Notes: generated by a model not told the origin, from the sequence alone. A stretch of 64,000 nucleotides of DNA from Prevotella sp. (GCA_017417465.1 JAFPZD010000019.1:1-64000), one strand, 5' to 3'. Shown: positions 52,801 to 61,305, counted from the first letter of the stretch. A program made the numbers and translations.

Positions 52801-53858
52801 TTGAGGCTGGCACCTACCAGTTCCGCTTCTCAGGCAGCAACTTCAAGCTCGACAACTTTGAGGGCTTCAAGCGCTACATTCCTGAGCACGACGCTGTGAT
52901 TACCGCCCAAAACATTCCCACCAGTGGCTATCAGAACCAGGTCTATACTGCTACCGTTACCGTTAAGGAAGCAGCTGGCAAGGACGAGACGGGTGTTGTC
53001 GCTAAGCTGTACATCGGCAGTGACGAGATGGCTTCTGACACGCAAGACCTGACCGCCGGCGGTGAGACCACCTTCACGCTGACCTTCACCCCGACTGAAG
53101 CTGTCAGTGGTACGGCTAAGATTGTGGTGGCTTACGAGGACGTGACGCTTAACAGCACGACGGCAACTGTCAACATCAAGGCTGTCGTTGAGCTGGCTGA
53201 GACTGAGGACAACACTAACAAACTGACAGACGGCTTTGGCCAAAACATTATCCTCAAGAGGACGTTCATCCAGGGCTGGAATACCATCTGTCTGCCTTTC
53301 GCTGTTTCTTATCCGAACTCTATCACCTCAGTGTTTGGCACAGGTGTCAAGGCATACGCCTTTAGCAACTATTCCGCTGAGAGCGGTCTGAGCTTCACCG
53401 CTGTCACCGGCAATGAGCTGAGCAGCAAGACTCCCTATCTGCTCTACATCCCCGAGACGGTCGACGTGGATGCCCTCGCCGAGCTGTTCTTCGAGAGCGT
53501 CAGTGTGAGCACCGCCGATCCTGCTGTCACGAAGGGTGACGTTACCTTCCAGGGCACTTACAACCCAATGGCTGCTGGCAGCTTGACCGGCAACTACGTG
53601 GTGACGAAGGGTGAGAATGCCAAGATTGCCAAGGCTGGTGCCAACGCCACGCTGAAGGGCTTCCGTGCTTACTTCACCACCACTGGTGAGGCACGCATGA
53701 GCATCCGCTTCGACGACGGCACGACTACTGCTATCGGCGCCCTGACTGCCGACGGTGAGCTGGAGTTTGGCTCTATGTACAACCTGCAGGGCCAGAAGGT
53801 TCAGGGCACCAAGAAGGGTCTTTACATCATCAACGGCAAGAAGGTTGTGCGTAAGTAA
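49857..53858 (+). CDS. Secreted choice-of-anchor-D type multi-domain surface protein
   Basis: 1333 residues, signal peptide (..LLLLALAAITAGGVSPAWA). After an N-terminal ~190-residue domain come Ig-like 'choice-of-anchor D' (ASPM-SPD-2-Hydin type) units near 205-300, 440-540, 675-770 and 775-880 (SFGLATAGTTKSFTLKNPG, DFGAITETTTKTFTIANTG, DFGESTADATVTYNFANVG, DFGRLTANDTKTVTVTNAG). Between them are jelly-roll domains of the cleaved-adhesin kind (WYYSEANGAYTTVWYLSS, WTMDSGWSIADGKAVAGGS). A C-terminal domain (ITSVFGTGVKAYAFSNYSAE) precedes the tag MYNLQGQKVQG...GLYIINGKKVVRK. It is AT-richer in codon use than most neighbours, possibly a sign of separate history. Adhesion or matrix role inferred. 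Confidence 0.8.
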   Translation: MKTYFNLKKSKLLLLALAAITAGGVSPAWADDLTVYDGTNTNANIPFSGLYVDERLYHTEYIIPAADLSAIDTGSSITKLVLYTNAASYNFNGKFQVFLEETELTTLTAYSKTSSTPVYEGAFSTNASSQLEIELSNDYTYNGGNLLVSIYQTENGSYKSTNFYGKSADTYVTWTGYGTATGSGSYFAPKTTLTYETKVEGPALLVLNENTKIATGYSYSFGLATAGTTKSFTLKNPGTENLTVNVAATGGFEVSPASAMIEAGGEATLTVTMPAATASGEVTITPTATGIDAYTINVSGTVRDANKLYEYGFTSLPEEWSTTGTWYYSEANGAYTTVWYLSSNARLFTPMVDVAEGETFFVEAKGYSTSNQSYQHLQMQYSADGTTWTNFDSEPVLDPSNWQTFSFTGVPAGKYYIAINASQCDIRMFYGGQLPQEPKMVVTQPASLDFGAITETTTKTFTIANTGRATLNGITVTSSNADVFAISGAPTSLEAGASAEVTITMFATTTGALSSDITVSATDMDNVQFTVTGAVIPEGLFVVDFNDNALPENWGNNASNKWSFADGKAYCTYAAELTTPKLKVSDGDVLVISVTSYDDYDNNYLEITGSIDGNSWTAFDTKSYVSRSQIPYGSYATLVVTGIPTTVKYLKFKGYYVRIDEIAGLTYAPNLAVTKEGDAVTSPTSYDFGESTADATVTYNFANVGVGTLNITNVAITGAGAAAYSTNWTESVAVPFDLIITRTYDGNRTEAQDAVVTVTTDDGDIVVNVTGTDRGYNAPELAVDLTSIDFGRLTANDTKTVTVTNAGTGLMTVNIASDNALFVVSPAQLTDIAEGQSETFTVTFDYASVAGNYGAKTANITVTPTYDEAANVVISASAYAKDPELWSEDFADANVEDRGWTMDSGWSIADGKAVAGGSMSKYLTTPYLIVSNTNDELTFDYESTSSWGTYIYYYTKKDGGDWSTSYQTINVSSNGTYTLTGLEAGTYQFRFSGSNFKLDNFEGFKRYIPEHDAVITAQNIPTSGYQNQVYTATVTVKEAAGKDETGVVAKLYIGSDEMASDTQDLTAGGETTFTLTFTPTEAVSGTAKIVVAYEDVTLNSTTATVNIKAVVELAETEDNTNKLTDGFGQNIILKRTFIQGWNTICLPFAVSYPNSITSVFGTGVKAYAFSNYSAESGLSFTAVTGNELSSKTPYLLYIPETVDVDALAELFFESVSVSTADPAVTKGDVTFQGTYNPMAAGSLTGNYVVTKGENAKIAKAGANATLKGFRAYFTTTGEARMSIRFDDGTTTAIGALTADGELEFGSMYNLQGQKVQGTKKGLYIINGKKVVRK

Positions 53859-53870
53859 GCGACAACACCA

Positions 53871-53915
53871 AGCTTGCTCGGGCTTGTCCAAACGTGAACA
53901 AGTTCGAGCAAAGCT
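53871..53915 (+). terminator. Stem-loop between the 1333-aa gene and the small gene
   Basis: AGCTTGCTCGGGCTTGT (53871-53887) pairs with 53898-53915 through one bulge and two G-U type pairs around a 10-nt loop. No T-run follows, so it may be an attenuator or RNA stability element; the small downstream gene could be read through it. Confidence 0.5.
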
Positions 53916-53971
53916 CAAGGGTGTGAAGAAACGAAAGATAAAACTTTAAAGATTAATAACGCGAAACGATT

Positions 53972-54157
53972 ATGAAGAAGACATATTTTGCTCCCACGAG
54001 CACAGTCGTTCTGATGATGTCACAGACCGTCCTGCAAACAGCCTCAAAGTTGACTGGCCAGGAGGGCAATGAAACTGTCAATGTCGGACTCACTGAGACC
54101 GAGTATGATGGCGAAGGTGCCTCCCGCCGCCGTGGCGTCTGGGACGACGAGGACTGA
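53972..54157 (+). CDS. Small Bacteroidales protein (61 aa) of unknown function
   Basis: 61 residues, starts MKKTYFAPTSTVVLMMSQTV and ends with an acidic tail SRRRGVWDDED. This shape (MKKTYxxPxxxVVxL... start, Gly/Glu-rich middle, xVWDDE end) is common for short Prevotella/Bacteroides proteins found beside surface protein genes; their function is unknown to me. It lies between two large surface protein genes and is followed by a hairpin. No leader-peptidase or modification motif is clear. Confidence 0.7.
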   Translation: MKKTYFAPTSTVVLMMSQTVLQTASKLTGQEGNETVNVGLTETEYDGEGASRRRGVWDDED

Positions 54158-54171
54158 TCCTTGATATTTTG

Positions 54172-54213
54172 TAATGGGAGGCCGGCGCTTTATGTAGAGT
54201 GCCCGCCCCCCAT
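54172..54213 (+). terminator. Imperfect GC hairpin after the small gene
   Basis: AATGGGAGGCCGGCGCTT pairs imperfectly with AGAGTGCCCGCCCCCCATT around a short loop and is followed by TTCTATT. A probable terminator upstream of the giant gene. Confidence 0.55.
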
Positions 54214-54269
54214 TTCTATTAAATGACGAACCAATTCACCTTTTTATTAACTTTTTTAACCCAACAACT

Positions 54270-57200
54270 ATGCTTAAAACGATGCGCTTTATGCTTGTTG
54301 CACTCCTGACGATGGTGTGCGGCAGCATGTTTGGCGGCGAAGTGACATGGTCTGCGTCTTCTGGAGACAATTTACGACAGACCATTGCTGCTGATGCCAA
54401 CATTACTTTAACGTGGTCTGACGGTAGTCACGAACAGTATCCGAGCTATTCCAATGGAAGCGTTCGCTTTCGGAATGGTCAGAGACTGACAGTTGCCGGT
54501 ATTTCCACAGAGGTGACAATCACCCAGATCGAGTTTACTTTCACTGGTGATTACAATTCCCTCACCGTTCGTTCTGGTGGCGGTTCTTATAGCGCCGGTA
54601 CTTGGACGGGTGAGAGTAACAAGGTAGAGTTCCAGTCGCCTGGCGAGCGTTATATCAGCGCTGTCAAGGTGACTTACGAGGGTGAATCTACCGCAGAGAA
54701 AGCCCCCGTGCTGAGCATCAGCAACAACACGCTGGCCGACTCCTACGACATGGACCAGTCGACGGTTTTCGTCGTCTATGCCAAGAACGAGGGTAACGAG
54801 GCAGCTCAGAATGCCCGCCTTGCCGTGCTCGTCGACGGTGCTGAGAATGCCGCCTGGACGATTGGCACGCTCGCCATCGGTGAGGAGAAGTGGCAGAACA
54901 TGAAGTTCAACTACGACGGCTTAGAGGCTGGCCAGCACCAGGTGACGCTGTCGCTGACTGCCGACAATGCCGATGCTGTGACCGTCGAGAAGGCCGTGAC
55001 CTTCACGAAGAAAGCTCCTGAGGCTACGTTCGAGCTGAGTGCTCAGAACGTAGAGGTTCAGCTCCCCGTTACTAACATTGATATCCCCGTCACGGTGAAG
55101 AACACCAGCGACGTGGATGCTACCGATGTGACGCTTAACCTGTGGAACAATGGCGTTATCGCCACTACAACCATCGCCGAGCTTCCCGCTGGTGAGACAA
55201 CCGATGTTATCTTTACCATCGAACCTCTTGAGGCTGGTACCTACGAGATGCAGGCCCTGACTGCTGACAACAAGTACGGCTGCCGCATCAACGTGACTGT
55301 GAAGGCTGCTCCTGAAGAGGAAGTTGTCAACCTGGCTGTCACCGACGTCACTGGTACCATCGAGCTGGCCAACGAGACCAGCAACATCCGCATCATTGTT
55401 GAGAACAAGGGTAACGTTGATGTTACTGACGCTCCTGTCACGCTGATGGCTGGCGATAAGGTGCTGGGCACCGCTACCGTCACGGTTGCTAAGGGTCAGA
55501 CTGGCTTCTGCTATGTCACCGTCGCTTCCGAGGGTCTCGAGGCTGGTGAGCTGGAGGTCGTTGCTACTGTCGAGGCAGAGGGCGACGCCAATGCTGACGA
55601 CAACTCTTTCAGCGCTACACTGACTGTGAACCCCGTTCCCGTTCCCGAGGCTACGTTCGAGCTGAGCGCCCAGCCCGTCGAGGTTGAGCTTTCAGCCGAG
55701 ACCGTGAAGGTTGTGGTGAACGTTAAGAACACCAGCGAGGTGCGTGCCGACCAGGTGGAGGTGAAGCTTCTCCAGGGTATGGACCAGGTTGGTGAGTCGA
55801 AGTACATCTACGGTCTGGAAGGTGGTGCCGAACAGAACGTGACCTTCGAGTTCGCAAACTTCGACAAGCCCGGCACTTATGAGCTGCAGGCTCTGACCGC
55901 CGACAACAAGTACGGCTGCTACGTCAACGTGACTGTTAAGGAGCCCGTTGTCAATGTGACCATCACTGGCATCTCTGGTGCCATCGACCTGACACAGGAG
56001 TCGAACTATCTGACTGTTAATGTTGAGAATGTTGGCACTGCCGACATCGCTGACGCTAAGGTTATCCTGACCGTTGCTGGTGAGGAGGCTGAGCTTGGCG
56101 AGGCTACCCTCAATGTGAAGGCTGGCCAGAGCACTGTCTGCTCGGTGCTGGTTAACACCGAAGGCCTGGAGGCTGGCACACTGCCCGTCCACGCTGCCAT
56201 CGTTGCTGGCGAGGAGACAATTGCTGAGTTCGACAAGGACGTCACTGTTACCGACGCTGCTCCCGCAGAGCCCACATTCACAGTGGGTGTTGAGAACGTT
56301 GAGGTTCCCTTCGGAGCTGAGTCGTTCGACATCAATGCTATTGTCGTTAACTCAAGCGAGGTTGACGCTACCAATGTGGAGGTGAAGCTGATGAAGGGCA
56401 CCGAGGTCCTGGAGACCAAGACCATCGAGGCTCTCGCCGCTGGCGCTGAAGAGACCGTCACCTTCACGCTGACTGAGATTGGTGAGGCTGGCACGACCGT
56501 GCTGTACTATGTGCAGGTGGCTAACAAGGTTCAGGCTGAGGTTGAGGTGACCTTCGCCGAGGAGGCTGTCGGAGAGGTGGTTGACCTTGAGATTGTCAGC
56601 ATCCAGGGCTCTATCGACCTGTCGGTTGCTCAGAACAACGTCTCTGTGACCGTTAAGAACAACGGTAATGTCGACGTGAAGGATGCCAAGATTACGCTGA
56701 GCTTCGGCGACATCACTCTCGAGAAGACCGTCAGCGCCAAGGCTGGTGAGGAAGGCTATGCTTTCTTCCAGGTTGCTTCTGAGGGTATCGAGGGCGAGAC
56801 GCTTGCCGTCACCGCTACTGTCGAGCTTGAGGGCGACGCTACTCCCGATAACAATACGAAGACTGAGAACCTGATCGTGAAGGCCGCTCCCGCCGCTGAG
56901 CCTACCTTCAGCGTTGCTGCTGATAACATCGAGGTGAAGGCTGGCGAGCCCGCTAATTGCGTCATCAAGGTGACCAACACCAGCGATGTCGACGCTACGG
57001 GCGTTGAGCTGAAGGTGCTCTATGGCATGCAGACCGTCACTACGAAGACCATCGACGTTCCCGCTGGCGAGACTGTCGACGTGGAGTTCAGTGTCACTGC
57101 TCAGCAGCTGAACATGATTCTCGCTATGCTGGGTGGCCGCACCGAAGTCGAGCTGCACGCCATGGTCGGCACAGCCGAGTGCTTCTTCACCGTGAAGGTG

Positions 57201-60200
57201 GTTGAGGAGGTTGAGCCTGTCATCGATATGGCTATCGAGGCCATTCAGGGCGCTACCGAGATTAACCTCTCTGGTGAGAACAAGGTTACCGTATGGTACA
57301 AGAACAACAGTAATGTTGACCTGGAGAACGTGGCTATCATGCTCTCTGTCAACGACCACGCTCTGGAGCAGGCTGTCAACGTCGCTGCTGGCAAGAACGG
57401 CTATGTGGAGTTCACCATTCCTACCGACATCTTCGAGCCCGCTGAGGACACCGAGGCTGAGATCGTCGCTTGGGTGAACGTCGAGGGCGACACCGACGCT
57501 TCGAACGACCGTCTGACGAAGACTCTGCCCATCGTCTCTGGCGAGGAGGAACCTGCTGCCGAGATTGCCATTAACCCGATCAGTGGTTGGGAAGTTGAGG
57601 CTGGCGAGCAGACCGTCAACGTCACCGTGACACTGTTCAACAACGGTGAGGCCGAGGCTAAGGACGTCACCGTCGAGCTCTACAAGAGCTATGGCGACGG
57701 CCTCTGCGAGCCGCAGACCGTCGATGTGCCCGCTGGTGAGGAGAACAACTGGAAGGTGCTCACCTTCACGTTCAACTACACCTTCGAGGCTGGCAAGAGC
57801 TATGACTTCACTGTCTTCACGAACTTCAAGGATGCTAACGCCGACAACCAGATGCAGCAGTTCACGCTGACCTGCCCGGCTGCCGTCGCTGACGTTGCCG
57901 TCGCTAAGATTGCTCCCGTCGAGGCTACCACCGAGGAGGACGTCGTGATTGCTGCTACGCTGAAGAACAACAGCGACGTGGCTGCCCAGGAGGTCAAGGT
58001 TGGTATCTACACCCTTGAGAACATGCAGTATCAGCTCGTTGGCATCATGCAGACTGTCGAGGAGATTGCCGCTGGCGAAGAGGCTGCCGTTGAGTTCAAC
58101 CTTGGCAAGCTTGCTGCAGGCAACTACACTTACTACGTGCGTGTCACCACCGAGGACAACAACCTCGACAACAACATGCAGGACGTCACCGTCAAGGTGA
58201 CCGAGGCTGAGGAGGAGACCATCGACATGGCTATCCAGGCCATCCAGGGTCCCGCCGAGATTAACCTGAAGGGTGAGAACACCTATAAGGTATGGTACAA
58301 GAACGAGGGTAACGTCACCGTCGAGAACGCTGAGATCATCCTGCTCGTCAACGACAACGAGGCTGGTCGTCAGACCGTCACCGTTGAGCCTGGCCAGAAT
58401 GGCTTCGTAGAGTTCACACTCGATGTCGACAATCTGTTCGATCCCGCTGAGGATCTCGGTCTTGAGGCTACGCTGATTGGCTTCGTCAATGTTGACGGTG
58501 ACGGCAATGTTGAGAACAACAAGAGCGAGATGACTGCTACCGTCGTTAGCAAGGAGGATGTGGCCGAGCCCGTCATCACCATTGCTGCCGAGCCCGTAGA
58601 AGTTGAGTTCGCCGCTGAGTCGTTTAGCGTCGTGGCTACCCTGACCAGCGACATCGATGCCGCTGACGTCGAGGTGCAGCTGTTCTACAACCAGACCATC
58701 GCTACGCAGACCGTCAGCTTCACCGCTGGTGAGCCTGTTACTGTCACCTTCGAGGGTGTTGCTAACCCGTTCACGAAGGCTGGTGAGTACACCATGTACA
58801 TCATCGCTGGTAAGGCTACCGGTGAGGTGGCTGTCACCGTGAAGGACGCTCCCGTTGAGGAGGTTATCGATATGGCCATCACCGCCATCCAGGGTCTGAG
58901 CCAGATTGACCTGACCAAGGAGAACAAGGTGACCGTATGGTATGAGAACAAGGGTACTGTTGACATGGAGAACGTGACCATCATGTTCAGCGTCAACGAC
59001 AATGCCCAGGAGCAGGTTGTCAGCTGTGCTGCTGGTAAGAACGGCTATGTGGAGTTCACCATCGACGTGGCTGACTTCGAGCCCGCCGAGGACGTTGAGG
59101 CCGAGCTCATCGCTTGGGTGAACGTCGAAGGCGACGCCGATAACAGCAACGACAAGGTGACGAAGATCGTGCCCGTCATCAATGGCGAGCAGCCCGTCAC
59201 TGAGTACGCTGTTACTGCTGAGAACGTCACTGTTCCCTTCGGTGCTGAGAGCTTCGAGATCGTTGCCAACGTGACTAACACCGGCGAGACCGATGACGAA
59301 GTCACTGTGATGCTGCTGAAGGGCGCTGAGATCGTCGCTGCCGAGACCGTGATCCTCAATATTGGTGAGAGCACGACCGTTACCTTCACCATCGAGGCTC
59401 CTGAGGAAGGCTTCGAGGCTGGCAAGACCGTGATGTACTACGTACAGGCTGCCAACAATCAGGCCGAAGTTGAGGTGACCTTCGAGGGCGAGCCCGTCGA
59501 GGAGACCATCGACATGGCTATCACTGCCATCATGGGTCTGACCCAGATCGACCTGACCAAGGAGAACGTTGCCCAGGTTTGGTTTGAGAACATGGGTACT
59601 AAGGATCTTGAGAACGTCGTCGTGATGCTCTCTATCAACGATCATGCTTATGAGCAGACCGTTAGCGTTGCTGCTGGTCGGAACGGCTATGTGGAGTTCA
59701 CTATTCCTACCGACATCTTCGAGCCCGCTGAGGATACCGAGGCTGAGCTCATCGCTTGGGTAAACGTTGAGGGTGATGTTGACAACAGCAATGACAAGGT
59801 GACGAAGACCGTGCCCGTCGTCAATGGCGTGGCCGAGCTGAGCTTCACTGTTGAGGATGTTGTCGCTACTATCAACGCTGCTTCGTTCGACGTGAACGTC
59901 GTTGTCGCCAACAATGGCAACGGAGAGGCTAAGGACGTCGAAGTGAAGATTTACGACGAGAATGGCGCAGAGCTCGCTGCTACGACTATCGCAAGCATCG
60001 CAGCTGGTGCTGAGGAGACCGTTACCATCACCATCAACAAGACCTACACCGAGGTTGGTACCTTCAAGAACCAGCTCCAGGTTTGGGTCAAGGGTGTTGA
60101 AGGCGTGAAGTGGGTTGCCGTGACTGTTAAGGACACCGCTACCGCTATCCAGGCCATCCGTGCCCAGTATGGTGAGAATGTTCAGATCTTCACCCTCGGT

Positions 60201-60272
60201 GGTCAGAAGGTCAACAACGTTCAGAAGGGTCAGGTTTACATTATCAACGGCAAGAAAGTTACCGTGAAATAA
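54270..60272 (+). CDS. Giant secreted Ig-like/CARDB repeat protein (2000 aa)
   Basis: 2000 residues with signal peptide (MLKTMRFMLVALLTMVCGSMFG) and an N-terminal beta domain to about 145. Then about 18 Ig-like modules of ~90-110 residues follow in two alternating types. One type is like FxVxxxNVEVxxxAxxFDI...N(T/S)S(D/E)VDATxVE; the other is like VVDLxIxxIQGxIDLSxxxNxVxVxxKNxGNVDVxDA, as in CARDB domains. Near-identical blocks recur (e.g. AAGKNGYVEFTI, EGDxDxSNDKVTK), pointing to tandem duplication by unequal recombination. The end VQIFTLGGQKVNN...VYIINGKKVTVK is the secretion tag. Very regular codons (GCT, ACC, GAG, AAG) suggest high expression. Likely a long surface fibre or adhesin. Confidence 0.85.
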   Translation: MLKTMRFMLVALLTMVCGSMFGGEVTWSASSGDNLRQTIAADANITLTWSDGSHEQYPSYSNGSVRFRNGQRLTVAGISTEVTITQIEFTFTGDYNSLTVRSGGGSYSAGTWTGESNKVEFQSPGERYISAVKVTYEGESTAEKAPVLSISNNTLADSYDMDQSTVFVVYAKNEGNEAAQNARLAVLVDGAENAAWTIGTLAIGEEKWQNMKFNYDGLEAGQHQVTLSLTADNADAVTVEKAVTFTKKAPEATFELSAQNVEVQLPVTNIDIPVTVKNTSDVDATDVTLNLWNNGVIATTTIAELPAGETTDVIFTIEPLEAGTYEMQALTADNKYGCRINVTVKAAPEEEVVNLAVTDVTGTIELANETSNIRIIVENKGNVDVTDAPVTLMAGDKVLGTATVTVAKGQTGFCYVTVASEGLEAGELEVVATVEAEGDANADDNSFSATLTVNPVPVPEATFELSAQPVEVELSAETVKVVVNVKNTSEVRADQVEVKLLQGMDQVGESKYIYGLEGGAEQNVTFEFANFDKPGTYELQALTADNKYGCYVNVTVKEPVVNVTITGISGAIDLTQESNYLTVNVENVGTADIADAKVILTVAGEEAELGEATLNVKAGQSTVCSVLVNTEGLEAGTLPVHAAIVAGEETIAEFDKDVTVTDAAPAEPTFTVGVENVEVPFGAESFDINAIVVNSSEVDATNVEVKLMKGTEVLETKTIEALAAGAEETVTFTLTEIGEAGTTVLYYVQVANKVQAEVEVTFAEEAVGEVVDLEIVSIQGSIDLSVAQNNVSVTVKNNGNVDVKDAKITLSFGDITLEKTVSAKAGEEGYAFFQVASEGIEGETLAVTATVELEGDATPDNNTKTENLIVKAAPAAEPTFSVAADNIEVKAGEPANCVIKVTNTSDVDATGVELKVLYGMQTVTTKTIDVPAGETVDVEFSVTAQQLNMILAMLGGRTEVELHAMVGTAECFFTVKVVEEVEPVIDMAIEAIQGATEINLSGENKVTVWYKNNSNVDLENVAIMLSVNDHALEQAVNVAAGKNGYVEFTIPTDIFEPAEDTEAEIVAWVNVEGDTDASNDRLTKTLPIVSGEEEPAAEIAINPISGWEVEAGEQTVNVTVTLFNNGEAEAKDVTVELYKSYGDGLCEPQTVDVPAGEENNWKVLTFTFNYTFEAGKSYDFTVFTNFKDANADNQMQQFTLTCPAAVADVAVAKIAPVEATTEEDVVIAATLKNNSDVAAQEVKVGIYTLENMQYQLVGIMQTVEEIAAGEEAAVEFNLGKLAAGNYTYYVRVTTEDNNLDNNMQDVTVKVTEAEEETIDMAIQAIQGPAEINLKGENTYKVWYKNEGNVTVENAEIILLVNDNEAGRQTVTVEPGQNGFVEFTLDVDNLFDPAEDLGLEATLIGFVNVDGDGNVENNKSEMTATVVSKEDVAEPVITIAAEPVEVEFAAESFSVVATLTSDIDAADVEVQLFYNQTIATQTVSFTAGEPVTVTFEGVANPFTKAGEYTMYIIAGKATGEVAVTVKDAPVEEVIDMAITAIQGLSQIDLTKENKVTVWYENKGTVDMENVTIMFSVNDNAQEQVVSCAAGKNGYVEFTIDVADFEPAEDVEAELIAWVNVEGDADNSNDKVTKIVPVINGEQPVTEYAVTAENVTVPFGAESFEIVANVTNTGETDDEVTVMLLKGAEIVAAETVILNIGESTTVTFTIEAPEEGFEAGKTVMYYVQAANNQAEVEVTFEGEPVEETIDMAITAIMGLTQIDLTKENVAQVWFENMGTKDLENVVVMLSINDHAYEQTVSVAAGRNGYVEFTIPTDIFEPAEDTEAELIAWVNVEGDVDNSNDKVTKTVPVVNGVAELSFTVEDVVATINAASFDVNVVVANNGNGEAKDVEVKIYDENGAELAATTIASIAAGAEETVTITINKTYTEVGTFKNQLQVWVKGVEGVKWVAVTVKDTATAIQAIRAQYGENVQIFTLGGQKVNNVQKGQVYIINGKKVTVK

Positions 60273-60294
60273 TTAACTGATCTTCAATAGCATT

Positions 60295-60328
60295 GGGGGC
60301 GCTTCGCAAGTCGAAGCGCCCCCTTTTT
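60295..60328 (+). terminator. Intrinsic terminator after the giant gene
   Basis: Perfect 12-bp stem GGGGGCGCTTCG (60295-60306) / CGAAGCGCCCCC (60312-60323), 5-nt loop, TTTTT tail. Confidence 0.95.
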
Positions 60329-60596
60329 CATGTCCTTCCGCTCGAGTTCCGCAAGTTCTGCGCAGCCGATGCCGTAGGCATCAGACAGGGTCTTCGCGAA
60401 GCGAAGCGTCGCAAACGCCGAGCGGCCAGCCATTTCCGCTCGACCTTGTCGCTTGCTACCAAAGGGACGCAAGAATGGCTGGTAACAGGGGTGGTATTGC
60501 GGGCGTGCCGTAGGTACGCGACAAGGATTGGATGCTGTCGCGTACCTAAAGGCACGCTTTTCTACCGTCCCTTTATCCCGAATCGTTCGTTAGCAC
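60329..60596. other. Gene-free 268-bp segment with inverted repeats
   Basis: Two overlapping short reading frames cross it, but neither looks coding. It holds inverted repeats: CCAGCCATT...AATGGCTGG (about 60427-60483) and a longer one at 60503-60557 in which GCGTGCC and TAGGTACGCGACA pair with their complements through small offsets. It is probably a dispersed intergenic repeat. Confidence 0.55.
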
Positions 60597-60700
60597 AAGA
60601 GACCTCCCCTAACCCCTCCTGTAGGAGGGGGATAAGTTACCTTTTCCGTTGCAGGTCTATCTTATCCCCCTCCTACAGGAGGGGTTAGGGGAGGTCTCTT
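60597..60700. repeat. REPIN-like element, perfect 40-bp inverted arms
   Basis: Arms 60597-60636 and 60661-60700 are exactly complementary with a 24-nt spacer. The arms share the 37-bp arm of the element at 28566-28667, but the spacer differs. Each arm holds the inner palindrome CCCCTCCTGTAGGAGGGG. Confidence 0.95.
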
Positions 60701-60729
60701 ACGGATATTGTTTCTAACGACCGATTTGG

Positions 60730-60943
60730 GTTTATGTAGTGTCTTAGATTCGTTTGTATATTGCAAACGGAAGATTCTTGTTGATGATGGTGAGGACGTG
60801 GCAGCGCTTGGTGACGTATTCTCGGTTTTTGCGAGTTTATTCTCGAGTTTTGAGAATTTATTCTCGAGAATTGCGAGCTAATTCTCGAGAATTGCAAATT
60901 AAAAAAGGTGGTTATTGAAAAGGCAAAAATATTGGAATTAACA
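60730..60943 (+). repeat. Direct repeat copy 1: 88-bp leader plus four 21-bp units
   Basis: A conserved leader (60730-60817) is followed by four 21-bp units starting at 60818, 60839, 60860 and 60881 (core ATTCTCGAGAATTGCGAG) and a short tail to GAATTAACAA. It is highly similar to 61684-61920. The next ~58 bp (from 60944) are also similar to 61574-61630. Confidence 0.9.
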
Positions 60944-61029
60944 ACTTTTCTTTCATATCTCGTTCAAATTCCCCGTTAAAGAAAAAAAGAAGGGAAAGCC
61001 CCTCTTCGCCGCTCCTGCGGTATGGCCAT

Positions 61030-61305
61030 TCAGAATAAGTCTGAGTGTGTCCCGGTTTGCAGGAAAAGCAGTGTCAGTTCCATGTCGTTCTGCTCCCACG
61101 TCATCAGCCAGTTAGGTTCGATGTGGCACTCCCACTGCCCGTCTCTGTTGCCCGACAACTTGTGGGGACGATACTTAGCGGGCAGCGTGCCAGTAGAAGC
61201 CAATATCAACATTGCCTCTCGTATGTGGTGCATATTAAGTCCACGCTTTGCACAGCGTTTCAAATCTTTATCGAAACGCTTAGTGGTCTTTACAATGTAC
61301 TTCAT
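61030..61305 (-). CDS. yafQ: YafQ/RelE-family mRNA interferase toxin
   Basis: 91 residues, a ribosome-dependent mRNA endonuclease toxin. The fold signature is KYIVKTTKRFDKDLKRCAKRGL, then RPHKLSG...ECHIEPNW and the closing TGTHSDLF. Residues matching E. coli YafQ catalytic His50, His63 and His87 are His48, His61 and His87. The position of Asp67 appears to be Asn65. The start overlaps the antitoxin stop by four bases (ATGA type), so translation is coupled. The pair lies between two copies of a large direct repeat. Confidence 0.92.
   Translation of the reverse strand: MKYIVKTTKRFDKDLKRCAKRGLNMHHIREAMLILASTGTLPAKYRPHKLSGNRDGQWECHIEPNWLMTWEQNDMELTLLFLQTGTHSDLF

Noticed and set aside
56352-59645. 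A 1097-codon open frame on the minus strand opposite the giant repeat protein
   Set aside because: It mirrors the biased codons of the plus-strand gene, has no signal or domain, and repeats exactly as the plus-strand modules do.
60293-60897. Two short reading frames in the REPIN region (plus 60293-60688, minus 60685-60897)
   Set aside because: They cross a terminator, the REPIN arms and a 21-bp array; composition follows the repeats and no start context or domain is seen.
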